Of a DNA stretch of 64,000 nucleotides, positions 26,591 through 37,232 are shown in pieces (the first letter of the stretch is position 1; each line of letters opens with the position of its first letter). Origin of the DNA: an uncultured Lachnospiraceae bacterium (GTDB lineage: Bacteria > Bacillota > Clostridia > Lachnospirales > Lachnospiraceae); contig CADBCZ010000003.1 in assembly GCA_902793335.1 (NCBI GenBank), positions 1-64,000 of the forward strand, in the 5' to 3' direction. The notes beneath the pieces are model-generated. The model saw only the letters and a program-made list of their open reading frames with translations. It was not told where the DNA came from and searched no databases. Position numbers and translations under genes: made by a program.

Positions 26591-28813
26591 TTAAATTTTA
26601 TTAATTCTGATATTGGTAAGTGCACATTGATCTCCTGACAATGCCACATAAATTTGCTCAGATTTGAAAACAATTTCAGTTATGACCTTAATGTTTATAC
26701 CACAATTATCAGTATATGAAATGACCCTGTTCTGCGCTTTGTTAAATACTATTGTACACTCATAACCGTCCTTGTTATATTCCATCCAGGAATCCCATCC
26801 TTCAAAGTTGTCCCTGTCAATTATCATCTCATTTTTTGCAACTTCTTCAGCTTCCCAATTCTCACCATCTAATCTAACATATGAATACTCTTTGTAGTTT
26901 TCTCCATTTAATGTACCATCATCAGATGAGTAGATAACATAAGACGGACAATGCCAAACCAGTCTTGCAGTAGGCAAACTCTTAGTATGAAAGGTGATAC
27001 TCATTCCATCCTCTATCAGAATACCCTGTGTTGCATCTGTGCGATATCCGTCAATCTGAACATTTGGAATATCACCTGCCGGCACATCGATATAGCTTAT
27101 TTCCTCTGAAATTCGAGGAATATAATCCGGTGTTTTCTTCTCTTGTGACTTTTCAACAGACATTCCACTGATACGACACCCTTCTCCGGTAAGTCCGATA
27201 TATGCAAATCTGGAGCTATCCGGAAGAGCAATAATTGCTTCAATAGTGTTGTCTCTGCATATAATTCTTATCAGTGCGTGATCCTTGATTCTTACGGCTT
27301 CTATCCTATACCAGCCATAATCTAAAGAATAGTCACCCCCACCTGTACTCTTAACCTCAGTTTTTAACGCACCTGTGTTAACATACTCTCCATCAAATCT
27401 AATCTCAATATATTCAAAATATTGAAACTTGTTAATTTCTTTCTCATTATCATGAAAACGGGTATCTAAAGAATCAAACATAACAATACCGGGACCTAGC
27501 GCAACGCCTGTTTTTGAGTCATCCATATCCACCTTAATTTTTAAAGTTGTCATATTCGGTGACAATAAAATGCCGTCAGACACATTATCTCTGTACTTAT
27601 CAACAATCAGTACGCCCAAATCCGAATTTTCATTTGAAGAATCCATTTCACTCATCTTATAGTCGGTATCAATATCTATAAGATGAATCATAATTCCCGC
27701 AAATTCGGGATCAAACTGAGTCCCTGATCCCTGTAAAAGCTCCTCTCTTACTTTCGTCTGAGGAAACGGCTTACGATAACTCCTCTTTGAGGTCATAGCA
27801 TCATACGCATCTGCAACAGCTATTATTCTTGCTATTTCCGGAATATCATCACCCTTTAACCCAAGCGGATAACCCTTCCCATCATATCGCTCATGATGAA
27901 AATGAGCACCGATACTAATATACGGAAACTCGCTTATATTCTGAAGAATCTGCGCCCCTATCTCTGAATGAGCCTTAATAATCTCATACTCTTCCTCCGT
28001 AAGCCTCCCCTGCTTATTTATAATATTCTCCGGGATTCCGATTTTCCCGACATCGTGCAACAGTGCAACATAATAGATTTCTTCACATTCGGTATAGCTT
28101 TTTCCTGCAAACTCAGCTATCTTTTTTGAATACTGTGCAACTCTTCTGGAATGACCCCGTGTATATTCATCTTTTGCATCAATCGCATCCACAAGAGCAA
28201 TAGCAGTCTGGTCAAAGAGTCTCTCAATATTTTTATGTTCCTCGTCTTTGCTCAAAATACTGCTTTGAAATGATATCATCCAATATACGATTACGCTCAC
28301 TATTGTTAATGCAGCCAGAGAATCAAAATAATTGCCTCCTTTAGAATACTCAGTTATAAGCTCCGGAAAATAATATCCTACGACCCAACAGGCAGTGATT
28401 ACAGCAAAATCACAAACCAGCATTATCACTCTGAATTTTCCATCGAGAGTCAATGCAATATAAATGGTACCAAGAAGAAGCCAGATAGGCGCACCGCTAT
28501 ACACACCTCCATTGGTGAACAGCATTGCCGGCAGAAATAGAAATATAAGAATAAAAGAAATGACAACCCTCGCCCGCGCTATACGTTTCCGCTTAAAAGA
28601 AATAATCACGTAAATCAAAAAGAACATCGCGCCTGCAAATGTAGCAACAGTTGCAGAGCGAGGTTCATTCATTATAAGACCGCATGGAATCGCAGCAAAA
28701 AGAGCAACCAATACCGCAGCAGAGAACACCACAAAAGCTCTCTCCTTAATATTAATTGATGGATTGAATATATATTCTCTGATTCTGTTACGCAATCTAT
28801 AATATCTTTTCAA
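26591..28813 (-). CDS. membrane HD-GYP phosphodiesterase with C-terminal lectin-like region (copy A)
   Basis: A 740-residue paralogue of the gene at 21930-24335. Six or so membrane helices (about 25-185) precede a complete HD-GYP domain (about 200-375): VALLHDVGKIGIPENI and FHHERYDGKGYPLGLKG. The C-terminal 360 residues repeat the beta-rich extension, with YRIEAVRIKDHALIRI and FAYIGLTGEGCRISGMSV (concanavalin/LamG-like pattern) and a final half starting VQIDGYRTDATQGI. Because HD-GYP is cytoplasmic and no helix follows it, the extension must also be inside the cell. GAGGGGTG precedes the ATG. It heads the HD-GYP trio, 50 bases after the Na+ symporter gene. Confidence 0.88.
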   Translation of the reverse strand: MKRYYRLRNRIREYIFNPSINIKERAFVVFSAAVLVALFAAIPCGLIMNEPRSATVATFAGAMFFLIYVIISFKRKRIARARVVISFILIFLFLPAMLFTNGGVYSGAPIWLLLGTIYIALTLDGKFRVIMLVCDFAVITACWVVGYYFPELITEYSKGGNYFDSLAALTIVSVIVYWMISFQSSILSKDEEHKNIERLFDQTAIALVDAIDAKDEYTRGHSRRVAQYSKKIAEFAGKSYTECEEIYYVALLHDVGKIGIPENIINKQGRLTEEEYEIIKAHSEIGAQILQNISEFPYISIGAHFHHERYDGKGYPLGLKGDDIPEIARIIAVADAYDAMTSKRSYRKPFPQTKVREELLQGSGTQFDPEFAGIMIHLIDIDTDYKMSEMDSSNENSDLGVLIVDKYRDNVSDGILLSPNMTTLKIKVDMDDSKTGVALGPGIVMFDSLDTRFHDNEKEINKFQYFEYIEIRFDGEYVNTGALKTEVKSTGGGDYSLDYGWYRIEAVRIKDHALIRIICRDNTIEAIIALPDSSRFAYIGLTGEGCRISGMSVEKSQEKKTPDYIPRISEEISYIDVPAGDIPNVQIDGYRTDATQGILIEDGMSITFHTKSLPTARLVWHCPSYVIYSSDDGTLNGENYKEYSYVRLDGENWEAEEVAKNEMIIDRDNFEGWDSWMEYNKDGYECTIVFNKAQNRVISYTDNCGINIKVITEIVFKSEQIYVALSGDQCALTNIRINKI

Positions 28814-28863
28814 TCATCGTCACCCCTCAAGAATACCACACACCATGTCTAACCATTAACCTG

Positions 28864-30255
28864 CTAAATGATTCCCACAGAAATCAGGAAGAGAACAATC
28901 AGAAGAACCGGGGCAATAAATTTGATCATAGCGATATACAACCCTCTTCTTCCAAACTTTTCTCCATTTCTGGTAGTTTCTTCAATAACAGTCTCAGGTT
29001 TAATAACCCATCCCACAAGAATACATGTTGCGATAGCTACTATCGGCATCAACACAAGATTACTTATATAATCAAGAATATCCAATATCTGAGCCACACT
29101 TCCGTTAGGCAATGTAACCTCAAAATAAAGAATATTATATCCAAAACAAACGATAACTCCGATCACAAGTGCGGCAATAGTTTCAACAATAGTTGCACTC
29201 TCTCTTGCCATGTGGAACTTATCAATAAAACTTGATACAACCGCTTCAAGTACTGACATTCCACTAGTCACTGCCGCAAAAAGAACCATTGCAAAAAACA
29301 TAGTTCCAATAACATTGCCAACCTTACCCATAGCCACAAATATCTTAGGCAATGTCACAAACATAAGTGATGGTCCTGCTGACATCCCATCTGTTCCGTT
29401 GAAAACAAATACCGCAGGAATGATCATTACACCTGCGAGAAATGCTACAGCAGTATCAAATATCTCAATCTGATTGATTGATTTCACAAGATTCGCATCA
29501 TCCGGAACATATGAACCGTATGCAATCATAATACCCATCGCAATTGACAAACTGAAGAAAAGCTGTCCCAATGCATCTGTCAGAACAAAGAAGAACTCTT
29601 TGATACCAACCCCCTCTAAACTTGGAACCACATAGACCTTCAATCCCTCAAGACCTGTGACGGTTTGTCCTGCATCATTGGTATGCTTGATAGTCAGTGA
29701 AAACACTGCTATACCAATAACCAAAACAAGTAGTATCGGCATAATTATTCTTGACGATTTCTCGATGCCTTTATCTACGCCCATATATATTATCAATGCA
29801 CATGCAAAAAGGAAAACTACCATCATAATAATCGGCTCTGTCTGATGAGTAATGAATCCTGTAAAAAATCCATCCTCTGCTGCCTCCTCTCCATGTCCCG
29901 TGAGAAATGCAATGAAGTACTTAACTACCCATCCACCAATAACACTGTAGTATGGCATGATCATAAACGGTATCAAACATGCCAAAAAGCCTACAAATCC
30001 AAACTTTTCACTGAGTTTCTTATATGCTGTAAGAGGACTTTGCTTAGTCTTTCTGCCTATTGCAATCTCTGATGTCAGCAGCGCAAATCCAAATGTTATC
30101 GCCAACACGAGATATACCACGAGGAACAATCCGCCTCCATCTCTTGCCGCCAGATACGGGAACCTCCATATATTACCCAGTCCTACCGCACTTCCTGCTG
30201 CTGCCAATACAAAGCCTATCGACCCTCCAAATGATCCTCTTGAATTTTCTTCCAT
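28864..30255 (-). CDS. sodium-dependent transporter, NSS (neurotransmitter:sodium symporter) family
   Basis: A 463-residue membrane protein of the LeuT-like NSS family. The Na+-site signature is clear: GFVLAAAGSAVGLGNIWRFPY (in parts, about residues 14-34) followed by GGGLFLVVYL. Eleven to twelve helices are expected, as in bacterial NSS proteins with an 11-helix core. Substrates in the family are amino acids; the specific one cannot be read here. AAGGAG precedes the ATG. No terminator is visible in the 50 bases before the HD-GYP trio, so the transporter may share their transcript. It may instead simply be a neighbour. Confidence 0.93.
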   Translation of the reverse strand: MEENSRGSFGGSIGFVLAAAGSAVGLGNIWRFPYLAARDGGGLFLVVYLVLAITFGFALLTSEIAIGRKTKQSPLTAYKKLSEKFGFVGFLACLIPFMIMPYYSVIGGWVVKYFIAFLTGHGEEAAEDGFFTGFITHQTEPIIMMVVFLFACALIIYMGVDKGIEKSSRIIMPILLVLVIGIAVFSLTIKHTNDAGQTVTGLEGLKVYVVPSLEGVGIKEFFFVLTDALGQLFFSLSIAMGIMIAYGSYVPDDANLVKSINQIEIFDTAVAFLAGVMIIPAVFVFNGTDGMSAGPSLMFVTLPKIFVAMGKVGNVIGTMFFAMVLFAAVTSGMSVLEAVVSSFIDKFHMARESATIVETIAALVIGVIVCFGYNILYFEVTLPNGSVAQILDILDYISNLVLMPIVAIATCILVGWVIKPETVIEETTRNGEKFGRRGLYIAMIKFIAPVLLIVLFLISVGII

Positions 30256-30450
30256 GTTACTAATTCTCTCCTTACTAATCTTTTCAACTCATATAATTTT
30301 ACCATAAATATGACTATTTGTCATCACAATTTGGCTAATTATAGCTTCCTCTCCCTGACCTCACATTCATTAGGAGAAGCGATTTTGTTGAGTTTTTGAC
30401 CAGATTTATTAATTATGGTACAAAAGTTATAAGAGACTCCTTATATATAA

Positions 30451-30487
30451 AACGGTTCTGATATTTGCAAGAAAAATCAGAACCGTT
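30451..30487 (-). terminator. terminator after the chemoreceptor gene
   Basis: Perfect 12-base stem (AACGGTTCTGAT / ATCAGAACCGTT) with a 13-base loop and TTTTATATA following on the minus strand, 58 bases past the stop. The rest of the 289-base gap to the symporter start shows nothing I recognise. Confidence 0.75.
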
Positions 30488-30544
30488 GATATTATGTATA
30501 TTAAATACAATATTCAATATCATTGCACCTTAGTGGCTTAGAAT

Positions 30545-32560
30545 TTATAATTCATAATTTGAAAGACCGGCCTTAATTGCGTCTGAAGACTGATTAAGGT
30601 TCTCTGATATATTAGAAATACTCTCCGTCTCCGCCAACAGCTTATTACTCTCATCAACAATCTTATCGGAAAGAGCAAGAATTTCAGAAATCGAACTTAC
30701 CTGCTCCTGTGTGGTAGCTGCATTATTCATAGCCACATCATTAATTTTCTCTATACCGCCAACAATATCATTAATACCTTTTGTTGCCTTTTCAACATCA
30801 TCATATATCATGTTAAATGACTTGTTAGCACTTCCAACTCCAACCATACATGTCTGCATATCATCTGCACATCTGTCTGCTTTCTTTTTGATATCTTCCA
30901 TATTCTTAGTAATTCCGTTGACAAGCTTTCTAATTGTGTCGGTAGCCTCGGTAGACTGCGTTGCCAGGACTCCTACTTCAGACGCTACAACCGCAAAACC
31001 TTTACCCATTTCACCTGCACGCGCCGCCTCGATTGAGGCATTAAGTGCCAGTAGATTAGTTTGCTCTGAAATGGCATTGATAGTATCAGTAATTCCTGTA
31101 ATTTCCTCAATAGATTTAGCAGTAGCCCGAATGATGTCTGTCAAATCACTAATAGTGTCATTTAAGACTGTTACGTTATTAGTCATTGTCATCATTTCAT
31201 CCTTACCTACCGTAGATGACTTCAAAGTTTCGGTACACAGATTTTTAACATCTTCTGCTTTTTGAGTAAGATGGCTTGATGTTTCCGCCATATCCGTCGC
31301 AGCCTGTGCAGCATCATCAATTGCCTCAGTCATAGAATTTAAAGTAGCGTTTAACTTCTCTATAGACTCACCCTGAGAACGATTAGACATCGATAAATTA
31401 TGTGAAATATCATAACACTCACCTGCATTATTATTCATATCCTTAGAAATACCTGATAATGAGACAAGCATATTGCGCATATTTGTTATATATTCATTCA
31501 GTCTCTCACTTAAGGTAGTAATCTCATTGTTACCCTCAGGAACCAGAGTAACAGTGAAATCACCATTGCTAATATCCGTTATTCTTTCCGTCACAGTTGA
31601 AACCGGTGTAATATATTTTTTGATAATGGTATAAAGAAGAACTGCAAGTATAATTAACAACACTGCAGATATTATAAATGTTACCATAACAGTTCTCATA
31701 ATACTGCCACTTATAAAACTGTATGGTACTGCACTTACAACAATCCACGAAGTCTCACTGATTTCAGTTGCGGTATACATCATTTTTCCGGAAGCGGTTT
31801 TTACAATCTTAACCTTATCAGCATCAATATCCGCAGCTGTATTAAGATTACCAAACACCTTATTAAGACCCTGTATGATTGCATCATTACTGTCGTTTAC
31901 ATTCTCTCCCACAATATCTTTATTACTACTTACAAGTATATCCCTGGTGTCCTTGTTAATTATATAGAACATTGCCTTATCGGAGCTTGACTTGAATCCG
32001 TCAAGCTTCTCAGCCAGCTTATCAAAATTGATATCCCCACTGAGCACAACATTATCTCTGATCATTATCGAGCATGCCAGACAGGTTTTACCCGTTGATG
32101 CATCAATATAAGGTTCAGATGTATAAATGTCTCCCCCTTTTTCAATGGCACCTTTATACCATGCCCTGTCTGTAAAGACAAAAGTATCATCCGGAATCCA
32201 TCCTGATCCGTCAAGAAATACAGATTCAGCACCATATCCCATATATATATCCTGCGAATCCTCATCGTGCTTAGTAATCTCTGATAACATAGAAAGTGTA
32301 TCATCATGTGACGGTTCGGGAATATTTCTATATATATCAGCTGTCTGTCGAATCCTGTCTTCTATACCACTCCACCAATTGTAGACTTCATTCGAATAAG
32401 ATATCGATTCTTTTGACAAAATAGACTCCGTAAGCTCTTTAATCTTATTAGATTGCATCTTGACACTTAATACCGTAATAATGACGATAATTATTACAAC
32501 AAATGCTACAATCTCGCTTAGTAAAATGTTTTTTAATGATTTTCTCTTAGTATTTCCCAT
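30545..32560 (-). CDS. methyl-accepting chemotaxis protein
   Basis: A 671-residue transmembrane chemoreceptor. Helix 1 (about 12-35) and helix 2 (about 283-305) bracket an outside dCache-type ligand domain ([34 protein letters not shown]). A HAMP domain (about 305-360, [20 protein letters not shown]) leads to the coiled-coil signalling domain, whose hairpin tip contains the conserved [23 protein letters not shown] 32560 is chosen because AAAGGAGA lies 9 bases before it and overlaps the alternative start at 32581. It follows the WYL regulator gene by about 20 bases, suggesting a two-gene operon. No che or flagellar genes are in the window, so its target kinase lies elsewhere. Confidence 0.93.
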   Translation of the reverse strand: MGNTKRKSLKNILLSEIVAFVVIIIVIITVLSVKMQSNKIKELTESILSKESISYSNEVYNWWSGIEDRIRQTADIYRNIPEPSHDDTLSMLSEITKHDEDSQDIYMGYGAESVFLDGSGWIPDDTFVFTDRAWYKGAIEKGGDIYTSEPYIDASTGKTCLACSIMIRDNVVLSGDINFDKLAEKLDGFKSSSDKAMFYIINKDTRDILVSSNKDIVGENVNDSNDAIIQGLNKVFGNLNTAADIDADKVKIVKTASGKMMYTATEISETSWIVVSAVPYSFISGSIMRTVMVTFIISAVLLIILAVLLYTIIKKYITPVSTVTERITDISNGDFTVTLVPEGNNEITTLSERLNEYITNMRNMLVSLSGISKDMNNNAGECYDISHNLSMSNRSQGESIEKLNATLNSMTEAIDDAAQAATDMAETSSHLTQKAEDVKNLCTETLKSSTVGKDEMMTMTNNVTVLNDTISDLTDIIRATAKSIEEITGITDTINAISEQTNLLALNASIEAARAGEMGKGFAVVASEVGVLATQSTEATDTIRKLVNGITKNMEDIKKKADRCADDMQTCMVGVGSANKSFNMIYDDVEKATKGINDIVGGIEKINDVAMNNAATTQEQVSSISEILALSDKIVDESNKLLAETESISNISENLNQSSDAIKAGLSNYEL

Positions 32561-32581
32561 AAGCATCTTCTCCTTTAACAC

Positions 32582-33577
32582 TTAATTTTTATATGTCCCC
32601 AGAAGCCTCTCGGCCTCCTTACATAATTGTTGTGAAAGCCAACCAGGACTTATAACTTCTACTTCCGCTCCAAACCCCCTTATCCATCTGATGACATCAG
32701 GAGTGATGGCAGCCTCCTGATAAAAATGAAGACCGTCCACCTTTTTCTCAAGTTTCTTAGCCCGTCCGGACTCATACTCCAGAACAAATCTGATACTCTC
32801 ACCGGTAAAGATAAGCTCTATATCCTCCTGCTTACTTCCCTCAAGCTTAATAAAAGCATCCCCCTCTCTTTTTGGTATATCCTCAGTATAATGCTCATCA
32901 AGCATTACTATGTCATGAATTCTCGACACACGAAATCTTCTTATCTCATTGCGAAGTTCACAAAAACCCTCAACGCACAAGTAGGAATCAATTATTATCA
33001 TCCTATACGGATGCAATGTCCGCTTCGTGGTTTCGTCACTGGAAAAGCTGTAATAATCAATCTCTATCTTATTCCTGCTATCTATTGCATTCTGAATAAT
33101 CCGCTCTGTTTTCCAGTCAACGATGTCGCGGTTTCCAACATGTCTCTCCTGTTTAAAAGTACCACACAACTTATCAAATTGCAGCCTGTTTAGTGAAGCT
33201 GATCCTTCCACCATTTTATCAATCAAAGATGACGCTTGTTTTCCCATCTCTAATTGTGAGTATTCCCTAAGTATCTCCTTAGTAAATGCCAGCGCAGCAA
33301 GATCCTGAATAGTAAGATCAACATTTTTCAAGGTGTATTTGTCTGCAGAAAAATAAGTCTTACCATCCCTTTCTTCCTCCAAAATACCATAGTTTAAAGA
33401 CAACTCGTCAATATCTCTTAAGATCGTCCTTCTGCTCACACTTATATCCCATTCCATAAGTCTGCTTCTTATCTCATCAGCCTGATACCCTCTGGGATTT
33501 TCTGACAGAAGCGACAATATATATATTTGTCTCTGCGACATGGATATGTCTTTGCTGTTCTCTCCCAAAATCGTCAC
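32582..33577 (-). CDS. WYL-domain transcriptional regulator
   Basis: A 331-residue regulator. An N-terminal winged helix (about 15-70; SQRQIYILSLLSENPRG, then SVSRRTILRDIDELS) of the HTH_11/DeoR type is followed by the WYL domain (about 150-225; KIEIDYYSFSSDETTKRTLHPYRMII, in parts, with CVEGFCELRNEIRRFRVSRI) and a WCX-type C-terminal region (about 240-325). WYL domains sense nucleic-acid or nucleotide ligands and appear in stress and defence regulators, but also in metabolic ones. Translation starts at a GTG (33577). The chemoreceptor gene follows closely and is the likely target. Confidence 0.88.
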   Translation of the reverse strand: MTILGENSKDISMSQRQIYILSLLSENPRGYQADEIRSRLMEWDISVSRRTILRDIDELSLNYGILEEERDGKTYFSADKYTLKNVDLTIQDLAALAFTKEILREYSQLEMGKQASSLIDKMVEGSASLNRLQFDKLCGTFKQERHVGNRDIVDWKTERIIQNAIDSRNKIEIDYYSFSSDETTKRTLHPYRMIIIDSYLCVEGFCELRNEIRRFRVSRIHDIVMLDEHYTEDIPKREGDAFIKLEGSKQEDIELIFTGESIRFVLEYESGRAKKLEKKVDGLHFYQEAAITPDVIRWIRGFGAEVEVISPGWLSQQLCKEAERLLGTYKN

Positions 33578-33636
33578 CTCAATATTTCTCTTAATTTATG
33601 TTTGTTTTTAAACTTAATATAAAGCAATACAAGGTT

Positions 33637-36072
33637 TTATCTTCTCCACAACTTAAATCTGTTTCTAAATCCGGCTTTTTTAAGTATTGCTTTCTTAATA
33701 GTCATAAGAATGTTACAAATTTCATCAAGCTGCTGTTCATCCGGATATTCATCATGAAAGCTCATCTTTTCCAACTGTACAGTCAGCCTGTCTGCATCCA
33801 TCAATACACCATACATTTTCTGCATATACAAAAGCTGTTCCCTATGGCTTCTGCAGCCGTCAAACGCTTTGTCACATACTCTTATCATATCACATACATC
33901 AGCATATCTGGCTATAACCGCATCACGTCTGTTGTGCTGATTACACAGTCTGTAACGTCTTATACTTCTCAGTATTATTTTGATAAATGCCAGAATAATA
34001 AATGATACAACAATAAACATAATAACATAGATTATCCAGGAATACTTCTCAAGATTGAGATTACCTAAACCTGCCCCCTGTGTACCATCATCGGAATTGC
34101 CCAGTCCGCCTCTGAGTATATCTGAAAATGCTGACCAGAAATCATTCTCCTCAGTTACCTCATTACTTCCCGGTGTAACCTCAACATTTCTCCAGCCAAA
34201 TCCGTCAACATATATTTCCACCCACGCATGAGCCTGTGCATCAGAAACCTCTACCTGCATAACCGGAGCTTCTCCAAGAGCGTTATATCCCTCATAATAC
34301 TCCGCCGAATCAAGCCACTCGGCCTCTTCGGAAGCAAATACCGATTCCATCGAGAATGCATATCCCTCAATATATCTTGCAGGTATACCCATTTCCCTGA
34401 ATATAAGTACGGCAGAAGAAGCAAAATGAGCGCAATAACCTTTTTTATTCTTCGTCAAAAAATAATTGACAAAATCTTCCTTATCCGGCGTCCGTCCAGG
34501 CTTCAATGTATATGGGTAATTATCCTCAAAGAACTGTTTAACCGCATCAACAGCCTCCATCTCCGTCATGTCCTCATTTAATCCTATATCATCACATATA
34601 TTATCTATGACATCTTTGTTCTTGTCGGGAACCTCCATGAAAATCTTATTAACCTTACTATTATCAATGTCCTTAATTTTTGTTGATAACAAATCCGGCT
34701 CCCAGACTATCTTAGGGTAAAACCTGTATTCAGCATCCTGCCCGAAAGCAATCCCCTGTGTTGATCCCAGCAACTCATGATTATTGTAAATGGTGTAATC
34801 GTCAAAAATTGTGTAATACGGATAATAAAGATAAGCTGTATCCGCTCCCTCATTGTACACTACAAACTTTCCATTTGCACTGTACTGTCCATTATCGTCC
34901 CTCAGGCTTTCTGCCTCAACCTTAAGGCTTTCTTCCTCGAAAATCTCCTGATCACCTGCATCTGTTGTATTCTTGTCATATACGCTATCCCACTGATTGT
35001 CGCCATATCTGCCACCTGTAAAACCCTTAAGATATACTGCCTCATTACTGTATGGTACAAACCTCACCCTAAGATCCGTAAGGTAATCCGGTCTTACATT
35101 AGAAATACCTCCAAGTCTTCCACTGCTCATCCCCCCTGTACTAGAGTATAAGTTAAAAAAACTTGAAAATCCCAGCAATACAAAATTACCTACCGCATCG
35201 GATGTCGCATTCCACAGTCTGCCGTTTTTGAAACGCTTCTCAAATTTTGCAGGATTCATTATATTGCTCGCAATAATCACCAGACACAAGCTCATAATCA
35301 GGAGCGAAGTTATCATCTGTCCAAATATCGTTGAATCCTGTGTGTATGTAACTCTCTTCTTTTTAAAGCCCCTGACTTTGAACGGCGCATCCCACGCAAA
35401 CACCACATAATGACCATTTGCTTTAAATACTAAAACAGCAAGATATCCAACCATCATAAATACTATATAAATCGGATCAGGAGAAAGCTTCATATAGATT
35501 GGTATAAAAAGCAACGGAAATGTAAAAAGAACCGTCCAGAACATACTCATTATAGAGTACATCCATATATTGAGAACTATTATCATTACGAGCCCGATAA
35601 AACACGCAACAATAGAAACTGTCAGAAAACCGTTGTCTATCTGAACCTCATATTGCCTTACTCCGGCAAGATCAAAGAAGCTCTTAGCCTTGTTCATGAC
35701 TTCATTTACAATAGTATAAAATCCGGAATTGGCATAAATACGAAGTAGATAGATTGCACCAACAAAAAAACCGAAGAAAACAATATATCCCAAATCTCTA
35801 TAGATAAACTTGGTAGCGGCATACAGAAACGAGAAGTACATTGATAATATCAGATATACAATTATCACCATTATATAATTATAAGAAATGTTAAACGCCG
35901 AGAGAAAACCACCTATCGATCCAAGCACAAGAAAAAAGACGATCAGTGCACGCAAAAAACAGTTAAGCACAATATTACCGTTGTGCATACTTGCCTGCTT
36001 TAAATATATGCCGTCCGTAACAAGCAGGTCGCCTTTATGAATATCATCTTTTTTCTTTCGCCTAAATAACAT
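33637..36072 (-). CDS. transglutaminase-like membrane protein (TgpA-like)
   Basis: An 811-residue membrane protein. About six or seven N-terminal helices (about 30-275), an outside transglutaminase-like domain (about 480-640) and a final helix (about 675-700) with a cytoplasmic DUF4129-like tail. The cysteine-protease-like triad is visible: Cys in KKGYCAHFASSAVL, His in AQAHAWVEIYVDG and Asp/Glu in WRNVEVTPG. Such proteins are coded with MoxR and DUF58 partners, as here: the DUF58 gene ends 58 bases upstream and moxR lies before it. The role in Gram-positives is not settled; envelope protein processing or cross-linking is likely. Confidence 0.9.
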   Translation of the reverse strand: MLFRRKKKDDIHKGDLLVTDGIYLKQASMHNGNIVLNCFLRALIVFFLVLGSIGGFLSAFNISYNYIMVIIVYLILSMYFSFLYAATKFIYRDLGYIVFFGFFVGAIYLLRIYANSGFYTIVNEVMNKAKSFFDLAGVRQYEVQIDNGFLTVSIVACFIGLVMIIVLNIWMYSIMSMFWTVLFTFPLLFIPIYMKLSPDPIYIVFMMVGYLAVLVFKANGHYVVFAWDAPFKVRGFKKKRVTYTQDSTIFGQMITSLLIMSLCLVIIASNIMNPAKFEKRFKNGRLWNATSDAVGNFVLLGFSSFFNLYSSTGGMSSGRLGGISNVRPDYLTDLRVRFVPYSNEAVYLKGFTGGRYGDNQWDSVYDKNTTDAGDQEIFEEESLKVEAESLRDDNGQYSANGKFVVYNEGADTAYLYYPYYTIFDDYTIYNNHELLGSTQGIAFGQDAEYRFYPKIVWEPDLLSTKIKDIDNSKVNKIFMEVPDKNKDVIDNICDDIGLNEDMTEMEAVDAVKQFFEDNYPYTLKPGRTPDKEDFVNYFLTKNKKGYCAHFASSAVLIFREMGIPARYIEGYAFSMESVFASEEAEWLDSAEYYEGYNALGEAPVMQVEVSDAQAHAWVEIYVDGFGWRNVEVTPGSNEVTEENDFWSAFSDILRGGLGNSDDGTQGAGLGNLNLEKYSWIIYVIMFIVVSFIILAFIKIILRSIRRYRLCNQHNRRDAVIARYADVCDMIRVCDKAFDGCRSHREQLLYMQKMYGVLMDADRLTVQLEKMSFHDEYPDEQQLDEICNILMTIKKAILKKAGFRNRFKLWRR

Positions 36073-36129
36073 ATTACAACTCCCAACTTTATATATATCA
36101 AAAGTAATGGTCAGCAGGTCGGCATTCAG

Positions 36130-37203
36130 TCACACAGTCCCGTTTTTTAATATCGCCGCCGTCATTTTGTCTCCAAGTATAGCATCTTCATCAACAATAT
36201 CTCCATTTATACGACCAATGTACAAATAACTTCCTCCTCCGGGATTCTTTATCAGAAAAGAAGCTTCCAAATCAATATCACCCGAATAACAACTGTCATA
36301 CATCATCATCTCTATCCAGTTCCTGCGTTCTATCTCATTGTTGATATAGCAGCTTCTGAGTTCCCCCACATTACTGCTGTAATAATGCACTGTAAAGGGC
36401 ATGTTCCGGGTAACAAATGCTTTTGTAACACTATCGGAAAGCTCAAGCACTCCTTCAGCACACATATTCTCATCATTACTGATATCTACTAAAATATTAA
36501 GTTGCATCGCAGACATATTCACTCTCTCTTTGACCATGAGTTCGTCTTTTTTTACCGACAATTTCCAGTGAATGTCCTGAAGCTTATCGCCCGGAATGTA
36601 TTCCCTTATGCCTGTAACATCGGAAAAATCATATCCCCTTTCCTTGCTCTCCATAGCTTCGGTTATCCCTCTAAGATATATCTGTCCCGCTTCTTTATTG
36701 CGCTCAATACCACATGGCAGCACCAGACATTCTGCGCTTTCATTTACTTTTTTCTTAAGTTCCCTTATCCCAAGAACATCCATAAGTGATATTCCCGATA
36801 CCTCAATATGGAACCTTCCGCAATATTCCATAACTACCGGATAGGTTACCTTTGTCTCTTTCTTTGCTCTTACAGGAATATTCAAAACATGTTTGCCTAA
36901 GTTACCATAAAATATATTGGAAACGTCCAGTTCTAAATTAACATTTACAAGCGGAAACCAGCTTTCATTAGTTATAATAAATCGCACATCAAATTCTTCA
37001 CCGCGCACCATCGGCTCAAACGGAGCTTCTATTCTGACTGAAAGCTTATCCCGGGCCTGCATAACACCGACAAAGCTGTATACTGGAAATAAAATGAGAC
37101 CGATAAGCAAAAGGAAATTGATATAGCTGTGAAAAACAAGCATAACAGCTATATCGAGCAAAACAATTACTATGTATCTCATAATATTACCAATCTGTTT
37201 CAT
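36130..37203 (-). CDS. DUF58 domain-containing membrane protein
   Basis: A 357-residue protein. Two N-terminal helices (about 7-45) precede a beta-sandwich region, and the DUF58 signature lies in the second half (about 195-240): GYDFSDVTGIREYIPGDKL with DIHWKLSVKKDELMVKE. DUF58 domains are von Willebrand A-like partners of MoxR ATPases, thought to receive their remodelling action at the membrane. GGGAGA precedes the start. Middle gene of the moxR-DUF58-transglutaminase operon, 29 bases after moxR. Confidence 0.92.
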   Translation of the reverse strand: MKQIGNIMRYIVIVLLDIAVMLVFHSYINFLLLIGLILFPVYSFVGVMQARDKLSVRIEAPFEPMVRGEEFDVRFIITNESWFPLVNVNLELDVSNIFYGNLGKHVLNIPVRAKKETKVTYPVVMEYCGRFHIEVSGISLMDVLGIRELKKKVNESAECLVLPCGIERNKEAGQIYLRGITEAMESKERGYDFSDVTGIREYIPGDKLQDIHWKLSVKKDELMVKERVNMSAMQLNILVDISNDENMCAEGVLELSDSVTKAFVTRNMPFTVHYYSSNVGELRSCYINNEIERRNWIEMMMYDSCYSGDIDLEASFLIKNPGGGSYLYIGRINGDIVDEDAILGDKMTAAILKNGTV

Positions 37204-37232
37204 TGAATATTCTCCCGTAAATAAGACTAAAA

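Noticed and set aside
30711..31265. 184-codon plus-strand frame
   Set aside because: Antisense to the chemoreceptor signalling domain, whose protein sequence is strongly conserved; long shadow frames are common opposite such coiled coils.
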